A DNA stretch of 64,000 bases, taken from Actinophytocola xanthii. Its GTDB lineage: Bacteria; Actinomycetota; Actinomycetes; Mycobacteriales; Pseudonocardiaceae. The first letter of the stretch is position 1. Each line of letters opens with the position of its first letter. The position numbers and the translations under genes were made by a program. Under the pieces are notes generated by a model. The model did not search any database and was not told where the DNA came from. It saw only the letters and a program-made list of their open reading frames with translations. The stretch is taken from NCBI RefSeq assembly GCF_001921205.1, contig NZ_MSIE01000016.1, positions 105,853-169,852 on the forward strand. The letters are read 5' to 3'. Shown here piece after piece: positions 57,856 through 64,000 of this stretch.

Positions 57856-57887
57856 CTACAGCTGTAGTGACTCTACACCCGTAGAGT
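57856..57887. promoter_or_regulatory. Two TetR-type operators between monooxygenase and TetR genes
   Basis: CTACAGCTGTAG (57856-57867) is a perfect 12-base palindrome. ACTCTAC-ACCC-GTAGAGT (57870-57887) is a second dyad with the same CTAC/GTAG half-sites. The second contains TAGAGT, the likely -10 box of the leaderless TetR gene, six bases before its ATG. Confidence 0.75.
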
Positions 57888-57893
57888 GCCGTC

Positions 57894-58469
57894 ATGGCAG
57901 ACAATCGCCGGGATCACATCGCCGACGCGGCCATCCGAGCGTTGGCCGCGGGTGGCATGCGCGGGTTCACCCATCGCGCCGTCGACCGCGCGGCCGGCCT
58001 CGCCGAGGGCTCGACCTCCTACTACTTCCGGACCCGCGAGGCGCTGATCCTGGCCGTGCTGGCCAGGATGGCCGAGCTGGACATGACGGACGTCGGCGAG
58101 CTGCCCACCCTCGGCGGAACGGTCGGCCTGGACGAGCTCACCGAGCTGGTGACCGCCCTGGCGCTGCGTTGGCTCGGCGAGGGCAGGGACCGCACGCTGG
58201 CCCGCTACGAGCTGTCGCTGGAGTCGACCCGGCGGCCGGAGCTGCGCGCGAAGATGGCCGAGTACGGGTCCCGCTTCCGGCTCATGGCCGAGACCCTGCT
58301 GACCGCCGCCGGCACCCCCGAGCCCCGCCGACGGGCTCACGCGCTGCTCGCCTGTTTCGACGGGGTCGTCTACCACCAGCTCGCCGGGGTCGGCGGGAAC
58401 CCGATGGATGAGGCCGACCTGCGCGCGGCCTGCCGGGACATGCTGGCCACCGCGTTGCGCCCGTCATAG
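57894..58469 (+). CDS. TetR-family regulator
   Basis: This encodes 191 residues. DNA-binding domain: IADAAIRALAAGGMRGFTHR, AVDRAAGLAEGSTSYYFRTR. The C-terminal domain (FDGVVYHQLAGVG) is the common TetR_C type of drug- or phenolic-sensing repressors. It is divergent from the monooxygenase gene with two dyads between them, and 11 bases upstream of an enoyl-CoA hydratase gene. I infer that it represses the monooxygenase and itself. Confidence 0.9.
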   Translation: MADNRRDHIADAAIRALAAGGMRGFTHRAVDRAAGLAEGSTSYYFRTREALILAVLARMAELDMTDVGELPTLGGTVGLDELTELVTALALRWLGEGRDRTLARYELSLESTRRPELRAKMAEYGSRFRLMAETLLTAAGTPEPRRRAHALLACFDGVVYHQLAGVGGNPMDEADLRAACRDMLATALRPS

Positions 58470-58480
58470 CGTTGCCTGTC

Positions 58481-59317
58481 GTGGATCCCACCCTCGACTA
58501 CGAGCAGATCGGCTACGCCGTCGCCGACCGCGTCGCGACGGTCACCCTCGACCGCCCGGAGGCGCGCAACGGCTACACCGTGCGGATGTCCGACGAGCTC
58601 GCGCACGCCCTGGAGCGGGCCGACGCCGACCCCGACGTGCGGGTGGTGGTGCTCACCGGCGCCGGCCGGGACTTCTGCGTCGGCGCCGACCTGTCCGCCG
58701 GGGGCCTCGACCTGGACGGCGCCGACCCGGCCGCCTGGGACGAGCCGGCCGGTCGCTGCTCGATGCGGATCTTCGCGATGAACAAGCCGGTGATCGCGGC
58801 CATGCGCGGGGCGGCGGTCGGTGCCGGCTCGACGATCGTGCTCCCCGCCGACTACCGGCTGGCCTCGACCGACTCGCGGTTCGGCTTCGTGTTCTCGCGG
58901 CGCGGCCTGTACCCCGAGGGCGCGTCGACCTGGTTCCTGCCGCGGCTGGTCGGGCTCGGCCGCGCGCTGGACTGGATGGTGAGCGGCCGCGTGTTCGACG
59001 CCGAGGAGGCCCTCGGTGCGGGCCTGGTCCACTCGCTGCACGAGCCGGACCGGGTTCTCGACCGCGCCCACGAGCTGGCCCGGGAGCTGATCGCGAACAC
59101 GGCTCCGGTGTCGGTCGCGGTGATCCGCCAGCTGCTCTACCGGATGGCGCCGCTGGACTCGCCGTTCCCGGTGCGCCGCCTGGACTCCAGGCTGATCGCG
59201 GGCGCGTTCACCAGCCCGGACGCCGTCGAGGGCATCCTGGCGTTCCTACAGCACCGAGCCCCGCACTGGCGGGGCTCGGTGCCGGCCGACCTCCCGGACG
59301 GCCTGCCCTGGCGCTGA
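58481..59317 (+). CDS. Enoyl-CoA hydratase/isomerase (crotonase) family protein
   Basis: This encodes 278 residues. The crotonase features are VATVTLDRPEARNGYTVRMS, the oxyanion-hole FCVGADLS and RGAAVGAGSTIVLPADYRLA, and the C-terminal helix region. The first catalytic Glu position is taken within SRRGLYPEGASTWFLPRLVG (Glu in YPEG). GTG at 58481 follows a TAGCGT box by eight bases, where TAG is also the TetR stop codon; TTG 58472 is less likely. A strong hairpin lies inside the coding sequence near its end. Confidence 0.88.
   Translation: MDPTLDYEQIGYAVADRVATVTLDRPEARNGYTVRMSDELAHALERADADPDVRVVVLTGAGRDFCVGADLSAGGLDLDGADPAAWDEPAGRCSMRIFAMNKPVIAAMRGAAVGAGSTIVLPADYRLASTDSRFGFVFSRRGLYPEGASTWFLPRLVGLGRALDWMVSGRVFDAEEALGAGLVHSLHEPDRVLDRAHELARELIANTAPVSVAVIRQLLYRMAPLDSPFPVRRLDSRLIAGAFTSPDAVEGILAFLQHRAPHWRGSVPADLPDGLPWR
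59251..59282. terminator. Perfect 14-base-pair hairpin inside the end of the crotonase gene
   Basis: GCACCGAGCCCCGC (59251-59264) and its exact complement (59269-59282) enclose ACTG. It is within the coding sequence, 35 bases before the crotonase stop, and 49 bases past the end of the convergent acyl-CoA synthetase gene, so it can end leftward transcripts from that gene. Confidence 0.65.
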
Positions 59318-59331
59318 GTCGCGGACGTGCC

Positions 59332-61140
59332 CTAAAGGCGTAGGACGTCGTCGGTGGGGTCCGGCTCGAACAGCGACTCGATCTCGTGGCGGTACTTCTC
59401 CGCGATGGGCCTGCGGCGCAGCTTCATCGTCGGGGTGAGCTCATCGCCGCCCGGGTCCCAGGTGGTGGGGATGATCCGTACCCGCTTGAGCTGCTCGACC
59501 CGGGCGAGCTTCTCGTTGCCCTCCTGCACCCCGGCCAGCACGGCGGCCCGGATGTCCGGGTGCGCGGCGAGCTCCGCCGGCGAGGACGCGCTGATGCCGT
59601 GGGTGGCGGCGAAGCCGGCCGCCGCGTCCGGGTCGAGGACGGCGAGCGCTGCCACGTAGGGCCGGTTGTCTCCGATCGCCACTACCTGCCCGACCAGCGA
59701 GGTCGCCGCCTTGATCGCGTTCTCGATGTTCGACGGCGACATGTTCTTGCCGTGCGAGGTGATGATCAGCTCTTTCTTGCGGTCGACGATCGTGACGTAC
59801 CCGTCGGCGTCGACCGTGGCGATGTCACCGGTGTGTAGCCAGCCGTCGGCGTCGAACAGCTCCGCGGTGCGCTCGGGATCGTTGCGGTAGCCCCGGGTGA
59901 CCGTCGGGCCGCGGGTGAGCAGCTCGCCGTCCTCGGCGATCCTCACCTCCATGTTCAGCACCGCTCGCCCGACCGTGCCGAGCCTGGTCTGCCCGGGGGC
60001 GTTCGCGGTGGTGGCACCGCCGGTCTCGGACATGCCCCACACCTCGTAGATGCGGATGCCCAGCCCCCAGAAGAACTCGAGGATCTCCGGGGAGATCGCC
60101 GACGCCCCGGAGGCAGGGCCGCGGGCCTGGTCGAGGCCGAGCTTCTCGCGCAGCTTTCCGAGCACGAGCTTGTCGGCCAGCCGGTGCTGGACGGCCAGCG
60201 CCGGCGGCATGGACCGGCCGGCGAGCTCAAGCCTGGCCGCCCTGATGCCGGTGCGGATCGCCCAGTCGGCGATCTTCCGCTTGGCCCCGCTCTGTTCGGC
60301 GGCGAGCCCGGTGTCGATGGCGGCCTTGAACTTCTGCCACACCCTGGGCACGGCGAAGAACGAGTGCGGCCGGGCGTCGGTGAGCCCCTCGACGAGCTTG
60401 GTGAGGTCGGCGACGCAGGTGACCTGGATGCCGAACATGATCGCCGAGTACTGCGCGGTGACCCGGTCGGCGATGTGCGCCGCCGGCAGGTAGGACACGA
60501 CCCGGTCCCCCGGGTCGATCTGGAACAGCACACGCATCGCGTCGGCCTCGGCGATCACGTTGGCGTGGGTCAGCTCGACGCCCTTGGGCGGCCCGGTCGT
60601 GCCCGAGGTGTAGATGATCGTGGCCAGGTCGGACGGTTCGACGGCCCGCCAGGCCGCCTCGAAGTCGAACCCCGAGTCGCCCCGCGACTCCAGCTCGGTC
60701 AGCGACATGGCGCCCTCGGCCTCCCCGTCGACGCACACGATGTGCTCGACGGTGCCGGCGACCTCCCGCAGCCGGGGCAGGAACCGCTCGTCGCAGAACA
60801 CGACCGCGTTCCCCGCGTTGCCGAACAGGTAGGAGATCTGATCGGGGGCCGAGGTGTTGTAGATCGAGAACGGTGTCGCGCCCAGGTGCAGTGCGGCGGC
60901 GTCGGCGAGGTGGAACTCGGGCCGGTTGGTGAGCATCAGCCCGACGGTGTCCCCCCGGCCGACGCCGAGTGCGGCCAGCCCCGCGGCGATGGCGCGCACC
61001 CGCTGGTCCCACTGCCGCCAGGTGACCTCGACCCCCCCGCCCGGGGTTCGAAGTGCGACCGCGTGGGGGGTTCGACGCACGCGGTCCTGGAACGCCGCAC
61101 AGAGCGTGATGTGGTTGGAGGCGGGGGTCTGGTTGGTCAT
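59332..61140 (-). CDS. Long-chain acyl-CoA synthetase (FadD15-like)
   Basis: This encodes 602 residues of the adenylate-forming superfamily. The P-loop motif is IIYTSGTTGPPKGVELTHAN, the A5-type motif YEVWGMSETGG, A7 LHTGDIATVDADGYVTIVDR and the C-terminal catalytic Lys region TPTMKLRRRPIAEKY. It activates fatty or other carboxylic acids to CoA thioesters. ATG at 61140, GGAGCG upstream. It converges with the crotonase gene; a shared fatty-acid or side-chain degradation role is possible. Confidence 0.93.
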   Translation of the reverse strand: MTNQTPASNHITLCAAFQDRVRRTPHAVALRTPGGGVEVTWRQWDQRVRAIAAGLAALGVGRGDTVGLMLTNRPEFHLADAAALHLGATPFSIYNTSAPDQISYLFGNAGNAVVFCDERFLPRLREVAGTVEHIVCVDGEAEGAMSLTELESRGDSGFDFEAAWRAVEPSDLATIIYTSGTTGPPKGVELTHANVIAEADAMRVLFQIDPGDRVVSYLPAAHIADRVTAQYSAIMFGIQVTCVADLTKLVEGLTDARPHSFFAVPRVWQKFKAAIDTGLAAEQSGAKRKIADWAIRTGIRAARLELAGRSMPPALAVQHRLADKLVLGKLREKLGLDQARGPASGASAISPEILEFFWGLGIRIYEVWGMSETGGATTANAPGQTRLGTVGRAVLNMEVRIAEDGELLTRGPTVTRGYRNDPERTAELFDADGWLHTGDIATVDADGYVTIVDRKKELIITSHGKNMSPSNIENAIKAATSLVGQVVAIGDNRPYVAALAVLDPDAAAGFAATHGISASSPAELAAHPDIRAAVLAGVQEGNEKLARVEQLKRVRIIPTTWDPGGDELTPTMKLRRRPIAEKYRHEIESLFEPDPTDDVLRL

Positions 61141-61264
61141 GAGCACGCTCCGCTGCGGCTGTGGGGACACCCGTGGATCGCGTGATCGTAAGTGTCGCCA
61201 CCCCTCCGCGTCCACGGGATCTGCGCTTTTCCGACAAACGGACGCTTCGTCCCGTGCCGACGGC

Positions 61265-61777
61265 TCAGCTGGCGCGCGGGAGCGTGTCCGGTCGGGCGAG
61301 CCGGCGGAAACCCTGCTCCAGGTAGACCAGCGGCTCGTGCGGTCCGGTCCTGGCCCGGACCACCTCACCCAGCAGGATCACGTGGTCACCGGCCGGCATC
61401 GAGCGCACCGACCGACATTCCAGCCGCACCGCGACGTCGTCCAGCAGCGGCACGTCCTCGAACCCCCAACTCACCGGGAGGCCCTCGAAATCGTTGGCCG
61501 AGTCGCGGGTGAACCGGTCGGCCAGCTCCTCCTGCCCGGCGCGCAGCACGTGCACGGCGTAGGCGTCCGCGGCGGTGAACACCGACCGGCAGTGCGCGTC
61601 CCGGTCGACGCAGACCGAGACCAACGGAGGCCGGGCGGACACCTCGCTGACCGCGCTCGCCGTGAAGCCCCACCACCAGCCGTCCCGGTCGGCGGTGGTG
61701 ACCACGGCGACGCCGGTCGGCCAGTGGGTCATCGCGTCACGGGCCGAGCACGGGTAGACGGTCGAGGTGGTGATCAC
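61265..61777 (-). CDS. Flavin reductase-like protein
   Basis: This encodes 170 residues of the FMN-binding split-barrel family. WPTGVAVVTTADRDGWWWGF, TASAVSEVSARPPLVSVCVD and the closing GDHVILLGEVVRA are typical of the small partners that feed reduced flavin to two-component monooxygenases. GTG at 61777 overlaps the stop of the AMP-ligase-like gene (GTGA). It is the last gene of a three-gene operon. Confidence 0.88.
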   Translation of the reverse strand: MITTSTVYPCSARDAMTHWPTGVAVVTTADRDGWWWGFTASAVSEVSARPPLVSVCVDRDAHCRSVFTAADAYAVHVLRAGQEELADRFTRDSANDFEGLPVSWGFEDVPLLDDVAVRLECRSVRSMPAGDHVILLGEVVRARTGPHEPLVYLEQGFRRLARPDTLPRAS

Positions 61778-62571
61778 GATGCCCTGCTTTCCTGCTCGTC
61801 CACCCCGAGGTGCGCCCCGACCAGGGTCGCACCGAGGCGGAGTGCCTCCCGCCGGGCGGCGGCGGGGTCCGGGTTGCCCCAGAGCACCTGGGTAGCGCCG
61901 GCGGCGATGCCGGCGCCGAGGTCGTCGAGGGGGTAGGACGGGGCGGCGTTGAGCACGAGGGCCCTCTCCCCCAGGCGGGCCGCGGCGGTCACGGCCGCGG
62001 CCTTCAGCTGGTGGTGGCTGCGACCGGAGCGGCCGCAGACGGACACGATGGCCGGGGCGGTCTCCTCGCGGTCCCGGGGCTCCACCGCGAGCAGCCCGCG
62101 CTCGGCCAGGTCGGCGCAGGTCGGGCGCCCGGTCTCGCCAGGCCCGTCGAACAGCACCACCTGGTCGAGACGGGTTCGGCCGAGCACGCGCCGGACCCGC
62201 TCGTAGGCGACCCGGCCGAGGACCGCGGCCCGGACACCGGTCTGGTCCAGCACCTGGGCGAAGGTCTCGGCCGGCATCCTCGGGTTCACCGGGGTCACGA
62301 GGTTCCCGCTGCGCAGAACCGCGTAGAACGCCGCGGGGAGGCCGAGGCCGAGCCCGGTGGACACGGCGACCGGCAGCCCGTCGCCGCCGATCAGCTGGCG
62401 CAGCCCGAACGCGATCCGGGAGATGTCCCGGTCCAGCTCGGCGAAGGTGACAGTCCGGTCTCCCGCTCGCACCGCGACGCGGTCCGGCCAGCGGGTGGCG
62501 GCGAGCCTGGGCAGCACGTCCGCGGAGCCGACGGGGACGTCGGTGTGGCTCGCGAACGACAGCCCGGTCAT
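61774..62571 (-). CDS. Truncated AMP-ligase-like protein lacking core motifs
   Basis: This encodes 265 residues aligned only to the N-terminal part of acyl-CoA synthetases (LAATRWPDRVAVRAGDRTVT, FYAVLRSGNLVTPVNPRMPA). Where the ATP-binding (T/S)SGTTGxPKG loop should be it reads VSVCGRSGRSHHQLKAAAV, and the C-terminal half with the Asp, Arg and Lys of catalysis is absent. It is flanked by start/stop overlaps on both sides, so it is a maintained gene rather than debris. A binding or scaffold role is the best guess. Confidence 0.75.
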   Translation of the reverse strand: MTGLSFASHTDVPVGSADVLPRLAATRWPDRVAVRAGDRTVTFAELDRDISRIAFGLRQLIGGDGLPVAVSTGLGLGLPAAFYAVLRSGNLVTPVNPRMPAETFAQVLDQTGVRAAVLGRVAYERVRRVLGRTRLDQVVLFDGPGETGRPTCADLAERGLLAVEPRDREETAPAIVSVCGRSGRSHHQLKAAAVTAAARLGERALVLNAAPSYPLDDLGAGIAAGATQVLWGNPDPAAARREALRLGATLVGAHLGVDEQESRAS

Positions 62572-63059
62572 GCCGGCATCACCTCCACCGGTTGGGCCAG
62601 CGGCAGCCACCGGCCCTCGGCGGCCTCACGCAGGGAGGCGAGCAGCGTGCCGCTGGTCGCGGCGATGACCTGCTCGAGCCGGCTCGCCTCGGCCGGGCTG
62701 TCGTCGACGACGCGGAAGTAGTGGGCGAGCTCGACGTGGGAGCCGCCGCCCTTGGGCACGACGAGCCAGAGCCCGCCGAGCGAGACGAGCGGGGGCAGCA
62801 CGCTCTCGTGGCGGAACCGCACCTGCAGCCGCTTGGGGTTGGCCGCCCGCGAGGACAGCCAGCTGCCCGTCCGGCCGCCGACAGTGCCCCAGAGCCGAAG
62901 CCGTTCACCGGTCGCGTCGACCCCCAGGTGCTCCACCGCGCGCACCGCGCCGAACAGCGCGGGCCATCGATCGATGTCCGCGACCAGCTGGTACACCCGT
63001 CGCGGCGGTGCGGCGATCGTGACAGACCGCCGAGCGGTCCAGATGCTGAGCTCCGTCAT
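62568..63059 (-). CDS. SRPBCC protein, polyketide aromatase/cyclase-like
   Basis: This encodes 163 residues with the helix-grip fold. RSVTIAAPPRRVYQLVADID, RWPALFGAVRAVEHLGVD and a long C-terminal helix (SRLEQVIAATSGTLLASLRE) match the type II polyketide aromatase/cyclase group (TcmN/WhiE-like). ATG at 63059 follows GAGGAGG. It is the first of three overlapping genes with the AMP-ligase-like protein and flavin reductase, a set that suggests handling of an aromatic or polyene acyl compound. No ketosynthase is in the window. Confidence 0.82.
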   Translation of the reverse strand: MTELSIWTARRSVTIAAPPRRVYQLVADIDRWPALFGAVRAVEHLGVDATGERLRLWGTVGGRTGSWLSSRAANPKRLQVRFRHESVLPPLVSLGGLWLVVPKGGGSHVELAHYFRVVDDSPAEASRLEQVIAATSGTLLASLREAAEGRWLPLAQPVEVMPA

Positions 63060-63095
63060 GGTTGTCGCCTCCTCTGGGTTGGCGAGCACCTGTAT

Positions 63096-63109
63096 GTGAG
63101 TTTCCTCAC
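63096..63109. promoter_or_regulatory. Dyad upstream of the SRPBCC operon
   Basis: GTGAG-TTTC-CTCAC lies 37 bases upstream of the SRPBCC start on the opposite side from the 46-residue peptide gene. It may be an operator; nothing more can be said. Confidence 0.3.
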
Positions 63110-63230
63110 CGCCGCTGAAAGATCGGTCGAGTCGGCCTGAAGTCGAGGACTCCGCTCGAGGTCGACCGAGGCTCGAGGTGTCGGTCACATGCTGGAGGTT
63201 CTCCCGCTTTCCCGGCGAAAGGAGTCCGCG

Positions 63231-63371
63231 ATGAGCGAGACGCCCGCGGTGCCGCCCCGGGACACCCCCACGGTGTTGATCCTCGACACCGGCGCGCCCG
63301 CCCGCCGGTTCCGCAACCTCATCGTTCGTGTCCGCTCGGTAGCGCCTCCACCGCGTAACGTCAGCAAGTGA
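63231..63371 (+). CDS. 46-residue peptide with strong ribosome site
   Basis: ATG at 63231 follows GAAAGGAG at a six-base spacing. The product starts MSETPAVPPRDTPTVLILDT and ends with a basic, proline-bearing tail (RFRNLIVRVRSVAPPPRNVS then K). There is no signal peptide, membrane segment or cysteine. It is divergent from the SRPBCC/AMP-ligase-like/flavin reductase operon. It could be a small regulator or a precursor peptide; no family recognised. Confidence 0.5.
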   Translation: MSETPAVPPRDTPTVLILDTGAPARRFRNLIVRVRSVAPPPRNVSK

Positions 63372-63472
63372 CGTTCCGTCCCTCCGGGACGGTCGTGGTC
63401 CGGAATGTCCTGTAACGACCCGTCGCTCGACGCCGACCTTCGTAGACATCCGAGATCACGGAGGCAAAAGAA

Positions 63473-63919
63473 ATGCGAAAGACAGTTCTTGCCGTGGTGT
63501 CCGCGGTAACGGCGATGCTCGCCGGTCTGCTCGCCGCCGTTCCGGCCGAGGCCGCCGGTGGAGTGATTCTCTACCGCGCCTACTACAACTCACCCGGCAC
63601 CGACAACCGGAGCAATGTCAGCCTGAACGCGGAGTACGTGCAGCTCAAGAACACCAGCACCGTGGCGAAGGTCGTGACCGGCTGGACGCTGCGGGACAAG
63701 CAGAACCACGTCTACCGCTTCCCGACAACGCGGATCGGCGCCGGGCAGTACCTGACCGTCCGCACCGGCCGCGGCACGAACAATGCCGCCACCCGTTACT
63801 GGGGCAGCGGCAACTACATCTGGAACAACACCGGCGACACGGCCTATCTGCGCACCTCGACCGGGGCGCTGGCGGACACCTGCACCTGGGGCGGCACCGG
63901 CAGCTGGCGCTACTGCTGA
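63473..63919 (+). CDS. Secreted lamin-tail-domain protein
   Basis: This encodes 148 residues. A signal peptide (MRKTVLAVVSAVTAMLAGLL, cut after a VPAEA site) precedes one immunoglobulin-like lamin tail domain: SLNAEYVQLKNTSTVAKVVT, GWTLRDKQNHVYRFP, TRIGAGQYLTVRTGRGTN, YIWNNTGDTAYLRTS. Two Cys at the end (TCTW and RYC) could form a disulfide. Actinobacteria export many such single-domain proteins; the role is unknown. ATG at 63473 follows GGAGGCAAAAGAA. Confidence 0.88.
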   Translation: MRKTVLAVVSAVTAMLAGLLAAVPAEAAGGVILYRAYYNSPGTDNRSNVSLNAEYVQLKNTSTVAKVVTGWTLRDKQNHVYRFPTTRIGAGQYLTVRTGRGTNNAATRYWGSGNYIWNNTGDTAYLRTSTGALADTCTWGGTGSWRYC

Positions 63920-63955
63920 GCGCGGCGCGGCGTCTCGCGGCTGGGTCTGTCTGGT

Positions 63956-64000
63956 TCAGACGGTCCAGGTGTCGTTGCCGGTGAGGAGTTGTTGGAGGTT
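63956..64000 (-). CDS. C-terminal end of an unidentified gene
   Basis: On the minus strand a frame open to the window edge ends in NLQQLLTGNDTWTV and TGA (63958-63956). Only 14 residues are visible, so no family can be named. A small stem GTCTG/CAGAC (63945-63961) over the stop codon could end it and the convergent lamin-tail gene. Confidence 0.4.
   Translation of the reverse strand, partial: NLQQLLTGNDTWTV

Noticed and set aside
63154..63179. Direct repeat GCTCGAGGT (63154-63162 and 63171-63179) upstream of the 46-residue peptide gene
   Set aside because: Nine bases with 17-base period could mark a binding site, but the sequence is GC-rich and low in complexity, so chance is likely.

Overview
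The window is GC-rich actinobacterial chromosome, most likely from the Pseudonocardiaceae (Amycolatopsis/Saccharothrix-like). Four things point there: very high GC with frequent GTG starts, a block of genes in the same order as Mycobacterium tuberculosis Rv1329c-Rv1341, a mycobacterial-type HelD, and the remains of a glycopeptide-type glycosyltransferase. Names are my own readings of motifs and remembered family sequences; no database search was run.

Layout. 1-2337: a vancomycin-type glycosyltransferase broken into two pieces by about 1.45 kb of foreign DNA carrying a methyltransferase and a frameshifted transposon accessory gene. 2443-7119: helD, xthA, an oxidoreductase and an AhpD-like gene. 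7120-15881: a variable stretch with a secreted cholesterol oxidase under an operator-overlapped promoter, a 36-residue membrane peptide, a PLP desulfhydrase, an ArsR/MFS pair, and a large RHS/YD-repeat surface protein whose stop codon is fused to the start of a small two-helix membrane protein. 15882-19386: decayed DNA (pieces of an SRPBCC gene and a NUDIX gene, a frameshifted LuxR regulator) ending at a tRNA gene with anticodon UAG but a short variable loop. 19489-23746: exported proteins, bcp, a penicillin-binding-like lipoprotein and an SRPBCC gene. 23760-36862: the conserved core rdgB-rph-(TetR)-MBL-murI-rhomboid-cysM-cysO-mec-P1 peptidase-DUF2017-clpS, divergent from pncB-pncA, plus dinG. 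36859-42849: a PTH2-like gene, serB, ctaD and an ABC pair.

42971-54691 is the most interesting region. Seven minus-strand genes are coupled from 52666 down to 42971. They encode a 1289-residue secreted fusion (ThuA, glucose/sorbosone dehydrogenase, PKD, CBM6-like, malectin-like), a complete NitT/TauT-type ABC importer, a Gfo/Idh/MocA oxidoreductase, a DUF993 protein and an AP-endonuclease-like TIM-barrel isomerase. A cupin gene and a divergent LacI regulator sit upstream, and three near-identical LacI-type operators mark the ThuA promoter and the lacI/cupin promoter region. I read this as a regulated pathway for a carbohydrate that is oxidised outside the cell, imported by an unexpected transporter class, and finished by keto-sugar-type enzymes.

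54707-64000: proA, an M50-like peptidase, an FAD monooxygenase with a divergent TetR and enoyl-CoA hydratase, an acyl-CoA synthetase, then a three-gene operon (aromatase/cyclase-like SRPBCC, AMP-ligase-like protein lacking its core motif, flavin reductase) facing a 46-residue peptide gene and a secreted lamin-tail protein. Many genes here appear to be leaderless: a TANNNT box lies 5-9 bases before the start codon and no Shine-Dalgarno sequence is visible.
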